Positions 30,320-42,299 of a stretch of DNA of 64,000 bases are shown one piece after another. The DNA lies in the NCBI GenBank assembly GCA_013995675.1, contig VWRR01000011.1, positions 248,001 through 312,000 of the forward strand, read 5' to 3'. Below the pieces are notes generated by a model. The model worked only from the letters and a program-made list of their open reading frames with translations, ran no database searches and was not told the DNA's origin. The stretch is from Cyanidiococcus yangmingshanensis (lineage: Eukaryota > Rhodophyta > Bangiophyceae > Cyanidiales > Cyanidiaceae). Positions within the stretch are counted from its first letter, which is position 1; every line of letters starts with the position of its first letter. The translations under genes were made by a program, and so were the position numbers.

Positions 30320-31598
30320 TTAGTTATATACCATGTAACGCCCAGTCGCACTAAATTTCGCATAACCTCGAATCACCTTGTTGATCGCATCCAAGAAATC
30401 CTGCTCACAGACAGTTTTTCTTCGGGCTCGAATGGCAAACATTCCTGCTTCAGTGCACACACTACGAAGATCGGCACCGGTTGTGTTTGGACAGAGACGC
30501 GCTAACAACTCGAAGCGAATACCTCGCTCGCAATTCATGCTTCGAGAGTGGATACGAAGAATCATGGTTCTTCCCTCCAGGTCCGGTAAACTGAATTCGA
30601 TTTTCCGATCAAGACGACCTGGACGCAGAAGAGCGGGGTCAAGAGTGTCTGGTCGATTCGTTGCCATCAGGACCTTGATGTTTCCACGGGCGTCGAAACC
30701 ATCCAGCTGGTTCACAATCTCGAGCATAGTTCTTTGAACCTCATTGTCACCACCTTGGCCATCATCAAAACGAGCTCCGCCAATAGCGTCCACTTCGTCG
30801 AAGAATACAATTGCAGCGCGTTTTGATCGGGCCAGTTGGAACAGTTCACGAACCATCCGTGCACCTTCCCCCACGTATTTCTGGACAAGCTCTGAGCCGA
30901 TGACTCGAATGAAGGTAGCATCAGTCCTATTGGCAACCGCGCGAGGCAAGCAGAGTCTTTCCAGTCCCTGGCGGACCATAGAGTAGAACGCCTTTCGGTG
31001 GATCAATTCCGAGCTCAATGAATCTCTCCGGATGCAACAGAGGCAACTCAACAACCTCTCGTATGCGATCTATCTGCTCCTTGACACCACCGACATCAGC
31101 ATATGTCACATCCGGCTTTTCCTCGACAGTCATCATGGTAACCGTTGGGTCGATGCGTGGGGGCAGCGGGAGTTGGATTTGGTACTTGTTGCGATCAACT
31201 CCGACCCTCATCCCCTCTTCAATATCGGTGGGTGCGACATGCTCACCCAAACCGACGACAAACTTCGCGATCTGACGGATGTTTATGACGTATTTCGCGC
31301 GTTCAGCCCCTTCCTCGATAATCTTTGTACACCTGGCAACTTGCAGGGGTTGTTCTTCCTGCATAGCCTGCTTGTCGGCGACCAAATCCCAAGTGCCAGG
31401 AGCGGCTAAACCTGTGTCAAGCTCACGAACGCCGATGAGTTCGTCTATGCTCTTTGTGCAGTCCTCGATCTCCTTCTCGAGTTGTTTGATTCGATTGCTG
31501 TACGGACCGAGACCGTATGACCGCAGCAACTGAATGTCGCCAGCATCAAGCGGCTTCGTTGTAGTTTCCCCACCTCCGGGATCCGCTTTCCCGACCAT
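30320..31598 (-). CDS. RPT1: 26S proteasome ATPase Rpt1, one frameshift
   Basis: The product (~425 residues) is the Rpt1/PSMC2 subunit of the proteasome base. The order of motifs is that of Rpt1: [49 protein letters not shown], Walker [30 protein letters not shown], Walker [16 protein letters not shown], the SRH block [20 protein letters not shown], and the C-terminal YN residues of an HbYX-like end. Directly after Walker A the frame changes by +1 (an extra T near 30947-30953), splitting the invariant [13 protein letters not shown]. The ATG at 31598 (MVGKADPG) is the first in frame. An essential single-copy gene broken at a conserved block argues for a sequence error. Confidence 0.93.
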
Positions 31599-32903
31599 AT
31601 CGGAGACAATGAGGTGTTCACGGTGCGTCTCGGCACGCAAAGAGCAGTTGCTTCCGTAAACTGCGCTCGGTTCGGCTGAAACGCGGTAAGCCCAAAATAT
31701 TTTCGGACATCGCTTGCATGGCCGGACATGGTTTTTTTATGCGATTCGGGGAAATTTCTGTCGTGTAAGTATGCGATGCGTACGGGTTTCAACTGCTAAT
31801 AGCTCTGATTGTTTTCCTTCCCGTAGAATGCATGGCGATGGAGCGCTGTAAAGCCTGCTGAATCCGTTGCAATCCTCAGCCTCTGTCCGATTTCTGGGCT
31901 AGCATCCTTCTTCGGTATCGACTGAAAACGCACCAGAAACTATGCCGAATTCAGTGCTTTGGGAGATTCTTATAGAACGCAGTGTATGCAGTCTTCAGCC
32001 TAACACAGAGACCTTGTTCCTCCCTGTTTCTCCGACCAATCGACGAAATAGAACTCAGATTTGTCCCTGGAGAAAAAAGGTTCAGAAATATCAGAGACAT
32101 CTCAAACGAGATAGGCAAAGCAAGGGGTTGCTTGGGGGCAAATTTCTCGTCCAGTGCGCTAGAAATCAGAGAGAGGAGTCCGAATCGTGAATGCCTCGTA
32201 ACGAGCTGCGTATCGCATTCAGACTCTTGGGCGCTGGTGTACTCCGTGGGAATACCTGGGACTGCTCTTCCGAAAGACATGCCGGTTGATGTTCTCTAGA
32301 TGCCAATGGAGACCTCAAGAATGCGCCGACTTCATGGCAAGAGACAACTCGGACCCTCTATGAGTCTTCATACTTTGGACTGACTTTGGCGGCTCTATGT
32401 CGCAGAGGTCGATAATTTAGTTCCTGATGCTTTCCATAATGGACCGAAATTTGCTCGAATTCATCCGCAATCGCCCGAAAGGCCCTAAGAGATCTTCAGT
32501 CAGTACTCCTAGTCTTCTACATTTCGGAGGAAAACGAGTCCGCGAAGCGAAATCAGTGGCGCAAGCGCTTGTTATTGCACAGCAAGAAATTCTATGAGAA
32601 CACGCGCATTGCTGCTCGAGTTGCTAAAAATGAGGACGACTTTGCTTCAGCGCAACTCCTAAGATAATAACTGCCAAGTAGCTGGAGCTAGATCATTGCA
32701 GAGAGTCTTCATGCCGAGTGCTGGAAGAATAGCACGTCTATCCTGAGCAGCTGCGAAGAACGCAGATTTTCCAGTGATAGCGCCTTCGGGTTTCCGTGCG
32801 CCGGTAGCAGCATTCTCTGAGGTCTAGGCGCCCAGTCCGTGGCCACTGCTCAAAGCAGAACCGCGCAGGAGCACCAACCGCCCGTTTTTTACTGGCGTAC
32901 ACG
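31599..32903. other. Intergenic with doubtful small frames
   Basis: About 1.3 kb. Frames of ~105 codons overlap head-on at 31951-32280 (minus, ATG at 32280) and 31982-32299 (plus). Each reads passably but I recognise neither, and both cannot be coding. No RNA gene or repeat seen. Confidence 0.4.
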
Positions 32904-33788
32904 ATGGCTTCGAAGCCGAACGAGCTGGAAAGGCGCGGGAGGGCTTTCGTTCCAGCACCTATTGTGGTTCTTGGAGCTTTCCGCCCTGCACGGGCAGCTA
33001 GAAACCGGGGTGGGAAGCTTTTCTTCGGTTCGATTTCCGTAGGCAGTAGTGTTGCTAACTTTTTTTCCAGAGGGTGTAGGTTTGGACTCGGCAGAATCGC
33101 TGTCAGACCTCGAACCACTGCCCGGCCGTCGTAGTCGGTGCAGATTACCTTCCCGTGCGTCAACGCCTGTCTGAGTTTTCCGCACTTTTGGGTAGAGTGG
33201 TGGGCACTGGCCAGTCGCTAAGGAGTAACCAGACGGATTCCGAAACGGAAGGTGTGCTTTGGGTGCAGTGCTCCTCGCACAGGTTTGCTACTGCAGTTTC
33301 GGCTTTCTTATGTCTGTTACTGTTGGGCACGGAGACTTTTTTCCCGAGTGCAGCACTTGCGGGCGGCCTCAAGAATGCCCATAATGGGCCAGGACGGTAT
33401 CGTGTACTATGAAATAGTCACCGGGAAAGGTCGCTCGATTCAGTGCGGCGACCGCGTTGCTGCCCATATCGACGTCTTCGCTAAGGGTATCGAGGTAGAT
33501 ACCACTCGTGACGGCCAGGGTCTTGCTGCGCGTCCTAAAGCGTGGGACCTGTGTACAGAAGGCGTCGGTCCGGGTGCTGCTTTGCGGGGCCTAGACTTGG
33601 GAGTGCGCGGTATGCGAGTCGGAGGCAAACGAGTCATAGACGTGCCACCAGAGCTGGCTTACGGTAGCCGTGGGCATGGCCCGCTCATACCTCCCAATAC
33701 TCCCTTAAGAATCAAGGTGACTTTGCTGAGCGCCAAAAAATGGGGCTCAAATCCCAATGTGAGTCCGCCAGGGAGCAGCGTCTTTTAA
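32904..33788 (+). CDS. Thylakoid-lumen FKBP-type PPIase, parts in different frames
   Basis: The C-terminal ~130 residues (from about 33375) form an FKBP domain: VYYEIVTGKGRSIQCGDRV, GIEVDTT, LRGLDLGVRGMRVGGKRVID, PPELAYGSRGHGPLIPPNTPL. Its canonical catalytic set is only partly conserved, as in many lumenal FKBPs. Just upstream, in another frame, is a hydrophobic lumen-targeting segment with an AxA site (AFLCLLLLGTETFFPSAALA). Further upstream, from the ATG at 32904, is a basic leader containing AFVPAPIVVLGAF, like a red-algal transit peptide. Together this is a bipartite lumen presequence plus FKBP, but the three parts are not in one frame, so at least one indel or intron is involved. FKBP identity is sure; the 5' structure is not. 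Confidence 0.75.
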
Positions 33789-35561
33789 ACGAAAATGCGG
33801 AAATAAGAATTGACCTGGACGGCTACATTCTAAGCGTGAATTTCATTCGTCCGCATGCGATCTTGGGCGATTCATGTATGAGAATGAGATAGTGCGCTCA
33901 ACGTGATCGTGATCGTCCCGATCTAGGAGCTGCGCATGGTTTCGGGTATGCGAGATTGCAAGAGGCACCGAGTTTTGCTACATCGGTGACGCTATAAAGC
34001 CGATTCGGATCCATAGGATTTGACGAGGAGACGAGGCAAAGTTATTCAAAACATTTCAGGGTAGCCGGATAGCTCTATGGGTTTACCCCATGCGATGCAT
34101 TGGACTAAAGCGGCAAGAAAAGGTCGATCCTGAGCTGCGCTTTGAGGGGAGAAATTCTTGACTTGGATCTAGGAACAAACTCGCTGGTGACGAATTATCG
34201 TTTGAATTCATTCCCAGGATCTTTGATAGCAAAGTGTGCTAAGATTTTTCAATAGAATCTAGAGGTTTCTCGAGATTTCACAAGGGCGAGCAGCTGTCTG
34301 CGGGATTGTGACCGTAAATAGCTGTAATTTGATTCGATCTACCATGCCATGACCACATTCCATGTTTTACATGGCATGTTATCCAACTCCATCGGGAGGA
34401 ATAGGCTATTCGTGCCAAAGAGACAGCTTACTTGGACCAAAGCCTTCGGAGTCCTCGTCAAGAATATGCCTCCGCATTCTGCTCGCGATCCACGCCTATG
34501 CGAGGAAACGCGGACGTCTGATGGCGATTCATAAAGCGCCGCTAACCAACGTTGCAGCGCTATGCAACGAATGCTCTCAAAGTTCACTTCATCGGAATAC
34601 GTAACGATTTGTTCGTATGGCTCGTTTTACTTAGGAACACGGGTACTCGACGTTGCTCTTTTGCAGAAGTCAAGTGCCCTCAGGAGTTCCCAAAACGTCG
34701 CTGCGGAGAGAGTCAGACCTAGGAGCTCTCTGAAATAGACCAGACTTCGTGTACAAGCCATTTCATTGAGGACCTCCTTGCCGAGCTAGCGCTGACGAGT
34801 GCAAGGGACCGAATCACATGCGGATGACCCGAAAGTTGAAGCAACAGTAACTGGCTAGCGCCCGAATGCCACTGATTGACCCTTAGAACTGAACTTGTGG
34901 TTCATGTCCGGGATCCGCTTAAAACGAACGAAACGTGTTCGTGAAGTTGAAAGGTGCCTCCAGAGAAAATCGACGCCACAACTTTCTTTCATATTTCATA
35001 CACTGCCCCGGAGCTCGGCACTGCACCCAAGTCCAGTAAGAGCCTCGATTTTAAAGCAGTGATTATGGGTTCAGACAGGAGACGCACGCTCATTTTTCGG
35101 TGACGTCCGCCCTGCGATCAGATGTTCCAGCAGTCTAGCTCCGCCTGATGCAGAGAAAGCGTTTTTTCGCAGACGGGAGCAGCCGCATCAAACAGGATTG
35201 CAAAGTGTAATTCCTGAAAGCACGTGAGAATAGCGCAATGCGCGTGAACGTATTATACTGCGGAAATAGTGTGGAACACAGCGCCTCGCTCACTTAAGCT
35301 AAGAAATGCTCGATGAAGCGGAGAGCGGCTCAGTTACCCTTGAGTAGCAGATACATTTGCCTCGAAATTTAAATTTATTTGGAAGGTACCAAACTGATCG
35401 CGAGGTCTGGGACAGGATGTACGGATCCCTGCCACCGCAGCCAACTATACATGGAAACCCTCCGCCGCCAGGTTGAGCTTTCTCGTGGAAACACGTGAAG
35501 GCAAAGCCAACGAGCTTGTCGCCTTGCGCTAGAGCCTTATCATCATCACAAGCTTCAAGAT
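33789..35561. other. Longest gene-free stretch (1.8 kb)
   Basis: Only short overlapping frames (34339-34604) are present. I looked for tRNA-like B-box sequences and CCA-less cloverleafs on both strands and found none convincing. No internal repeats or similarity to the dispersed repeat. A noncoding RNA gene could be missed by eye. Confidence 0.5.
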
Positions 35562-37873
35562 CTAAGCCGTTTTCGCGGCAGCAGGGACCTTTGCTGGCCG
35601 AGAAACACCCGCTTTTGCGGCAGCGGCAGCAACAGCGCCTCTTGCCCTCGCCGCCACATTTTCGGCAAGGCTTCCAGAATCGCTGAGACCCGCCTCCTCA
35701 GGTTCTAAGCTTGCCTCCTGAGTTCGCTTGTCAACGAGTCGGTCACCCTTCACGATGCGAGCGACTTCCTCCCCGCTGAGAGTCTCCCTCTCTAAAAGAG
35801 CGGCAGCGAGGCGATGCAATTCCTTTTCATGGGTCAGTAGCACTTGTTTCGCGCGTTGGTAGCTCTCATCCAAAAATTGCTTGACCTCTTTTTCAACAAC
35901 GTGCAGCATATCACCACAAACATCGCGCTGAGTATCATAGACCATGTGACCCACCTCCTGGCTCATACCAAATCTGGTCACCATGGCCTCTGCAAGCTCT
36001 GTCGCCTGCTGGAAATCAGACTCTGCACCATTCGTCACGTTCTCGGATCCAAAAATAAGCTCCTCCGCCGCGCGACCGCCCATGCATACATCTAGTTTGG
36101 CAAGCATCTGTTTTCGCGACATGGATGTCATATCCTTATCTGGAAGCTGTGCAACCATACCGAGAGCAATCCCGCGGGGCACGATCGTGGCCTTGTGTAC
36201 AGGAAAGGCGCCTTCAGTGAATAAAGCGACGAGAGCATGGCCGCTCTCGTGATATGCCGTCAGGCGGCGGTTGTCCTCCGATATAACTGCGCTTCTTCTC
36301 TCCGCTCCCATGATGATTTTGTCTTTCGCGAACTCGAAATTTTCCATTGTAACGATAGATGCGCCTTCGCGTGCCGCTTTCAGCGCAGCCATATTCACGA
36401 GATTTGCGAGCTCTGCTCCGGAGAAGCCGGGCGTACTGCGAGCGAGTATTTCCAAGTTCACGTCATCCGCCAGGGGTATTTTTTCAGTATGCAGAGACAG
36501 GATTTCTTCTCGGCCGCGCACATCAGGGTTTGGGACAATAACATGACGATCAAACCTTCCGGGGCGTATCAGGGCCTTGTCCAGGGATTCGGGGAAATTG
36601 GTAGCTCCTATTACAATAATGCCTTCTGCGGACGAGAACCCATCCAATTCCACGAGCAATTGGTTCAACGTCATCTTCATGTACATCTGGTCTTTCGGGT
36701 TGCGCTTACCTCCAATGGCATCGATTTCATCGATGAAAACGATGCATGGAGCTCTTTTTTTCGCTGCATTGAAGAGTTCACGCACCCGTCGAGCCCCAAC
36801 ACCGACAAACATTTCCTCAAACTCTGATCCCGAAGCATAGAAGAACGGAACGCCAGCCTCGCCAGCAATCGCCCTCGCGAGAAGCGTTTTGCCCGTGCCA
36901 GGTGGTCCAACCAGAAGCACCCCTTTAGGAAGCTTGCCGCCGAGACGAGTGAACTTTTGTGGCGCTTTCAAATACTCAACGATTTCAATTAACTCATCTT
37001 TCGCCTCATCGCATCCTTTCACGTCAGAGAAACGCCTTAGGTTCTTGTTGCCCTCCTCAGGCAGAACTTCTTGTTGCATGCTGATTCCCCTCGCGAGACC
37101 GCGCTCCTCCATGACTGCTCCAATGCCAGACATAAGGAGAAAAACCGTGCCAAGTGTTCGTATGGTTTTCCATATTTGAGTCCGAAAAGTTGGCTCCGCT
37201 AGAGTGACTACAAGGGGCTCCTCAGAGCTGCCTGTGCCGCCACTCAACGTGCCACCTAGAAAAGTTCGTGGCGAAGAAGGAACAGCTGCATTTCGCGGAA
37301 GTATGAAATGGACTTTCAGTGCTATAAGCGCCAGCCTGGAGGTTTGCGTCTTCGGCAAAGCGGCCCAACGAGGAAGTCTCTCCTGCAACCCGATACTTGC
37401 GGCTGGTCTCCACTCCTCCAAAGACTCGGGAGTGTGGATTTGTCGCAGCTGCTCCCTTGCGAAGCAACGCTTCCAGGCCACCAGCCGCGTTGGTCCGCTC
37501 TTCAAGCTTACCAACTCGAACAAGCGCTTTCAAGTACTCAAGTTCGGCTCCTTCACCCAAAGCGTACTGTCCAGACTCGAAACGCTGGATAACTTTTTCC
37601 GCACTCTGCAGCGAGCCTTCGCGGTTCAACTGCTCTAGAAACAATAGCTGGCGCCTCCAGTCCTCAGGGTGAGAATCTGCTTCCCGTTCTAGTCGGTAGA
37701 GTTGCCTGCGCGTCCCAAAAGAGCCCAGCGTGGGTGAGTAGTTTCGTTGGGGCACGAGAAAGCGCCGCGTAGTTGTCCTGAACAGATGCTGCCTTTTCCA
37801 AACTCGGCAATTTCACACCACGAAGCACGCTGAACAAAGTTCCTGAGAGTCTACAGACGCCTCCCCTCCACAT
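35562..37873 (-). CDS. YME1: Mitochondrial i-AAA protease FtsH4/Yme1, N-terminal frame shifts
   Basis: An AAA+ metalloprotease of the inner membrane facing the intermembrane space. The main body shows a membrane segment (TIRTLGTVFLLMSGIGAV), Walker [31 protein letters not shown], Walker B CIVFIDEIDAIGG, SRH GATNFPESLDKALIRPGRFD, and the zinc site HESGH. Its closest remembered relative is plant FtsH4. The N-terminal region is spread over two further frames: a presequence-like start at 37873 (MWRGGVCRLSGTLFSVLRGVK), then QLYRLEREADSHPED and VIQRFESGQYALGEGAE with EYLKALVRV, which match the N-domain of FtsH4. Shifts fall near 37700 and 37440-37470. The Ala-rich C-terminal tail is a lineage-specific extension. 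Confidence 0.92.
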
Positions 37874-38044
37874 CCCGCTGAAAGAGTGCTGTGTTGCGTC
37901 GAAAGACCAATTCCGCGCAGCGCGAGATTACCGAGTCGGGGCGTGCGCGACTGCTCTGCGGGCAGGCAGTCTGCGAGAGCGCAGACCGCTGGCGGCACTG
38001 ATCGCCGTGACGTACACGCGCTGCGCACTGCTAGGCAGCGCAGC

Positions 38045-38419
38045 ATGAATGCATATTTACTGGATTGGCATGTTTGTGAATTTCAATCGCAACGAACCCT
38101 GAAGCCAGTAATTCTTTTGACTAGAGCCTCCTCTTTGAAAGCCTGTGTGCTCGGACATGAATCTCATCGAAAAAGTATGGCGGCCCAGACACACGCTCTG
38201 ATTACCTGTTGTTCTCGTGGTGAACTCTTTGACGTATGCTTTCTCGATTATCGAAGCGTTCGGACTTGTAAGCTATGCCTAGAGGCATTGCATTTCAGAG
38301 AGAACTTACTTAGATTTTCGGATCTATCCCAGATTCCAAACAAGTCTCTACATGCAGCCTTGCTCGAGGTCATTCCTAGCAGGTGGCGGCTCGCTGGGGC
38401 CATCATCACGGCATTGTGA
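38045..38419 (+). CDS. Hypothetical protein
   Basis: A 124-residue frame from ATG 38045 (MNAYLLDWHVCEFQSQ), Cys-rich in the middle and ending PSRWRLAGAIITAL. It lies between the FtsH4 start and the GIP1-N stop. I recognise no domain. The opposite strand is also open in part. Low confidence that it is coding. Confidence 0.25.
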   Translation: MNAYLLDWHVCEFQSQRTLKPVILLTRASSLKACVLGHESHRKSMAAQTHALITCCSRGELFDVCFLDYRSVRTCKLCLEALHFRENLLRFSDLSQIPNKSLHAALLEVIPSRWRLAGAIITAL

Positions 38420-38626
38420 CAGGGCGTCCGTGCAGAACTATGCGGCTTTGGGTGGTGTTCTCGGGCGAAGTGCCTGAGAAGCACGAGACCACCATTTCCT
38501 TGACGTTTTCACGTTCTTTTCTCGAGTGTCCGAAAGGCAGTTGGGCGCTTTATGAAGGAGGTTGTTTGCCCATATCGCGAAAGAAACCAAACTCAAAGAT
38601 ATGATGAGGTAGACGCATTGGTGTTC

Positions 38627-40639
38627 CTAGTACGAGGGGTACGTGTTCGATTGTTGGCCGGGAAGCACTCCCTGCGCGTTCCCTGCGTTGCTACCATTAA
38701 ATGGTGACTGAGCTGGGCCGCCAGCGCCACGTTGTCCCTGCCACATGGGATACTGTTGGTTACCATAAGGTTGGGCAGCATAAGGCTGCGCGGCATACGG
38801 CTGACCAGCGAAACCGGAACCACCAAAGGCTTGATTTCCGTAGCCCTGCGCGTTGTACATGACGCCTCCATACGGTTGTGATGCAGTGCTCTGATGAGAA
38901 GCACCATAATATGAACCAAATCCGCTACCGTAGCCACCTCCAAGAGAAATGCTTCCTCCTGGCGGGTAGAAATCAGCATTACGATTACGTCTGATATTTC
39001 TGGCCTGCTCTCCGGAAGCGTTCGCTCCCGCCGGTGCGGAGGAAACACCGTACGCTGTGGCGTACTGCTGAGGGTAGCCGCTACCGCCGTAATACATCTC
39101 AGATTGATTGTAATTAGTCGTCGGCCCCGGGGTCGTCCCGGCAGCGTTCATTGAGGCGTGTTGCGTGAGCGGCATTGATGTCACTTTTGGCTCCGCTGGG
39201 TTTGAAGCATACGACAAAGGCTGATTTGTAATATTCGGGGTGGCTTTCTGAGGATAGGATGTTTCCGCGTATCCGCCATATGGTTGGTAGTATGGGTAAC
39301 CCTGATAGCCATAATTTGGAACATGCCCGGGCATTCCGTACGGGTAGTATCCGTAATAGTTCGGCGGCATACCGTTCACTTGGGTGGGCATTTGTTGCGG
39401 TGGCTGCACATGCTCAGGAGTTGTCGCGTATGCAGGCGGGTTCGTGAATTCACTTGCTGTGTTCACTGCGCTTTCAGAATTTGGTTGCTGACTGTCGTGC
39501 CTCATGCTTTCACGTGGCTGGCCACGAATCATGGCTGCGGGTGGCATCATAGTCCATGCCTCCGTTGAGCTCAGCTTCGCTGATTGATCGGTAGGCAAAG
39601 TCTTGGTCTGCGACGCTGCTGGATTCGTTGCTGGCTGCAAACCTGCTGTCGTCCGTTCAGGTCCGTCGTACGAGATCGGCCTTGATGGTTCTAGTGGGCG
39701 GCCTGTTTGTACAGCACTCTCGGGCACGTCATGCGCCTTGTTGGCCAGTGTTTGCCCGCTCACTGCTAAATTGCCAAAGCCAACACTTAGATGCTGCTCC
39801 TCTTTCTTAAATGGTGTCTCAGCGGTTGAAGCATTAGACACCGGTGGTGCCGTTGTTCGATTGTCTATGTTCGCCGTGCGCCCTTGGCTCGTCTTTTCTG
39901 CGCTCTGCTCTGCGGAGGCTGCGATCGAAGCATTCGAGACGTTTCCGTTAGAGACCCGAGAATCGACTGATACACCGCTCGCCATCGAACGCGACCCTGC
40001 GGAATTTTGGTTCAAAACACCGGGATGCTGCATCCCCTTAGTTGGAGCACCCTTATCTTCCGCAACCTTTTTCGGCTTTAAGCGATCAGCCCAGGTAGGA
40101 CCAGATGGTTTCGGTGGAGCTGCATCTCTTGGCCTCGTGCTAGTCTGTGGAGTCTCTGCACGCTCTCCTGTGGCCTGCTCTTTCGTTCGGTCTTGAGTCT
40201 TGACGCCCCCGGCAGGCTTCCTTTCGTTCGCGCTTTCTCGAGGCTTGACGCCGCTCTTCGGTTTCTGCTGGAAGGGGCGCCTCTGTTTAGTCTTTGAGTC
40301 TGGATCTGCGTCAGTGCCAGTTGGTCGGCTGCCTTGTGCGCGTCCGTGAGTGCCGTCGGCATTGGAACTCTTTTTACCCTGCTGGAGCTTCTTTGAATGG
40401 CTGTTCGAAGGAGCCGAGGCAGGGGTTCTATTTTTCTGCTGACCTCCGGGGCGTCTTTTCTTGTCACCGACTTCATGCCAGGTGTCAACTTTTCCAGAGA
40501 GAAACCTCTCGACTGCCACTTCCTCGTCCATGTTTACCTGCTGAAGCACCCGAAACGCGTCCTCTTTCCCAACATTGCAGATTTCGGCTACGTTTGTAAC
40601 TTTTTGAGCGGCCGAGGCCGGAATACGAATCGAACTCAT
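38627..40639 (-). CDS. GIP1-N (UBA-like) protein with Tyr/Gln-rich tail
   Basis: A 670-residue protein. Residues 1-55 (IPASAAQKVTNVAEICNVGK... with NMDEEVAVERFLSGK and WHEV) match the GBF-interacting protein 1 N-terminal domain, a UBA-like helical unit also seen in UBAP2/Lingerer-type RNA-granule proteins. A long Lys/Ser/Thr/Pro-rich middle with PSGPTWADRLKPKK follows. The last ~230 residues are low-complexity, rich in Tyr, Gly, Gln, Asn and Pro, with short repeats such as QPYAAQPYAAQPYGNQ. Such prion-like tails drive condensate formation, so a role in RNA granules is inferred. The ATG at 40639 places the domain at the extreme N-terminus. No nucleic-acid-binding fold is visible. Confidence 0.78.
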   Translation of the reverse strand: MSSIRIPASAAQKVTNVAEICNVGKEDAFRVLQQVNMDEEVAVERFLSGKVDTWHEVGDKKRRPGGQQKNRTPASAPSNSHSKKLQQGKKSSNADGTHGRAQGSRPTGTDADPDSKTKQRRPFQQKPKSGVKPRESANERKPAGGVKTQDRTKEQATGERAETPQTSTRPRDAAPPKPSGPTWADRLKPKKVAEDKGAPTKGMQHPGVLNQNSAGSRSMASGVSVDSRVSNGNVSNASIAASAEQSAEKTSQGRTANIDNRTTAPPVSNASTAETPFKKEEQHLSVGFGNLAVSGQTLANKAHDVPESAVQTGRPLEPSRPISYDGPERTTAGLQPATNPAASQTKTLPTDQSAKLSSTEAWTMMPPAAMIRGQPRESMRHDSQQPNSESAVNTASEFTNPPAYATTPEHVQPPQQMPTQVNGMPPNYYGYYPYGMPGHVPNYGYQGYPYYQPYGGYAETSYPQKATPNITNQPLSYASNPAEPKVTSMPLTQHASMNAAGTTPGPTTNYNQSEMYYGGSGYPQQYATAYGVSSAPAGANASGEQARNIRRNRNADFYPPGGSISLGGGYGSGFGSYYGASHQSTASQPYGGVMYNAQGYGNQAFGGSGFAGQPYAAQPYAAQPYGNQQYPMWQGQRGAGGPAQSPFNGSNAGNAQGVLPGQQSNTYPSY

Positions 40640-42299
40640 AGTCAGTTCTTGAAATAAGCTATTGCGGTCAATGAAAACAACACTAAGGTTGCTCGGCGGC
40701 GGGCGTCCCGCGCGCTGCAAACAAATCTCCGTCTGGGAACAGGGCATCACACAGCGCTCTCCGCGACCACCACAATATGAAGAAAGACGAGCAACTGCTT
40801 TTGCTCTCTAGGCGCTAAGTATGGCCAGTATCCACTATCCAGACTTTTGTTTAACCAGAATTAGTTTGTTTTGACAGAGTCTAAAGACAACTGGGAGGGA
40901 ATTGTTTTGTTTGATGCAGCCCCCGGTCGTTTCGGCGAGCTTTGATTTGCGGGGTTAGTTGTAGGGCCTGTTGAAGTTTCGGAGAACTTACGCGAGGTCC
41001 GCGGAGATAGATGCCTCTTTTTGTACTGCGCCCACTGGCGTGTTGAGGGACTGCACTGCGGACTCGCTTGGCTTTGAGCGACCGAAGACCTGTGTCTGGT
41101 TCACCGGTTGCGCGTTGAGCGCGGGGGCCCGAGGCGTAAGCGGCGTTTGGCGAGTTGAAGCGGAGCCTGAGCGGGCCTAAGCACCCTCTGCAGCACGAAA
41201 GTTAGGTTTGTGTTTCATATACTGCTGTTAGAGCCGAAACGATGCATCCGAATACCTAGTTAGAACACTGAAGTCGAGTAGAAGAGATTTGCTCGCTGAG
41301 AAGGCAAGAACTCCTGGAACTATCACTCAGCGTCGCTCATGATAGGTATGCTCAGTTTGGAAGCTTCTTAAGGAATGCCTAGATCATGTAGAGAGGTGAT
41401 CATTGCTGATTTTTTTGTTTTTGGAACTTATCGCGAAGAGATCAGCCTTACGTTCGATTTCATTAGGAAATAACGGATCTGCGGCAGCGGCTCGCTTTCC
41501 TCCGAGAAATAATCACGTACGTATATTTGCGACCTCCAAAGAATCACTTTTTCTGGAAAATGCTGGCATTGATTGAAGTAGAACGACACATTTCGTCGCA
41601 ACTGAGGAATCCTACTGACAGTTACTCGGCTTAGTTTCTAGAGTCGCCTCCGTGACAGTTCATTGACTTCGATTTCAGAGAAAATAGAATCTTTAATTCA
41701 GTATATCTTTCGATTACGCAATTTGCTTAAAGGCGTTTTTCTAGACTCTAATGAGTCGATTACGGGCAGGTTACATGATAAAATCTGTCTTTCCATGGAC
41801 ACGGAAGACATTACAGTTAGTTTCACATGATTCAGCACTACGTCATTGGGTCTTCTTTCATGACAAAATGGGCTCGTCTGAAGATGCTGTCCTTTTTGAA
41901 GCATGCTCGTCGTCGCTAGAGTGCCTCTCTGATGTAGGTAGAAAGGCCGCATGACCCCTCGTGAGGTATCTGAGTTTTCGAAGAGCTCTCGCCTCCCTAG
42001 TACAGCTATATTGCAAGGATTTCTGTCTCCGTGCCCAAGTGCAATCTTCCTGGATGGCCATCCCGTCCTACAATTGCCGGAACTGCTCGAAGGCCGACCT
42101 CCTGAACTCGGGTACAGATCAATCGTTCCGTTCGTGCATAGAGCCGCGAAGTCTGCAACATCTGGACTCTCCAGAGGTTCGACTCGTGAACAAAAATAGA
42201 CCGTCTTCGAGCCACACGGTTTTGCTCGAGATAATTCTTCAAACGAAACCACCTAGGATCCCACTACAGGTGGCGAACCGCCGGAATCCTGTTGATACG
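40640..42299. other. Intergenic before phosphofructokinase
   Basis: About 1.66 kb. The phosphofructokinase frame is open back to 41961 on the plus strand, but that part does not resemble any homologue. A minus-strand frame at 41698-42252 overlaps it. A further short plus frame lies at 40971-41180. Nothing else recognised. Confidence 0.45.

Noticed and set aside
34050-34130. Possible tRNA or permuted tRNA around GGTAGCCGGATAGCTC
   Set aside because: No B-box sequence and no consistent cloverleaf in normal or permuted order.
41961-42299. Longer start for phosphofructokinase
   Set aside because: The extra 113 residues match no homologue and lack transit-peptide character; the ATG at 42300 gives a sensible length.
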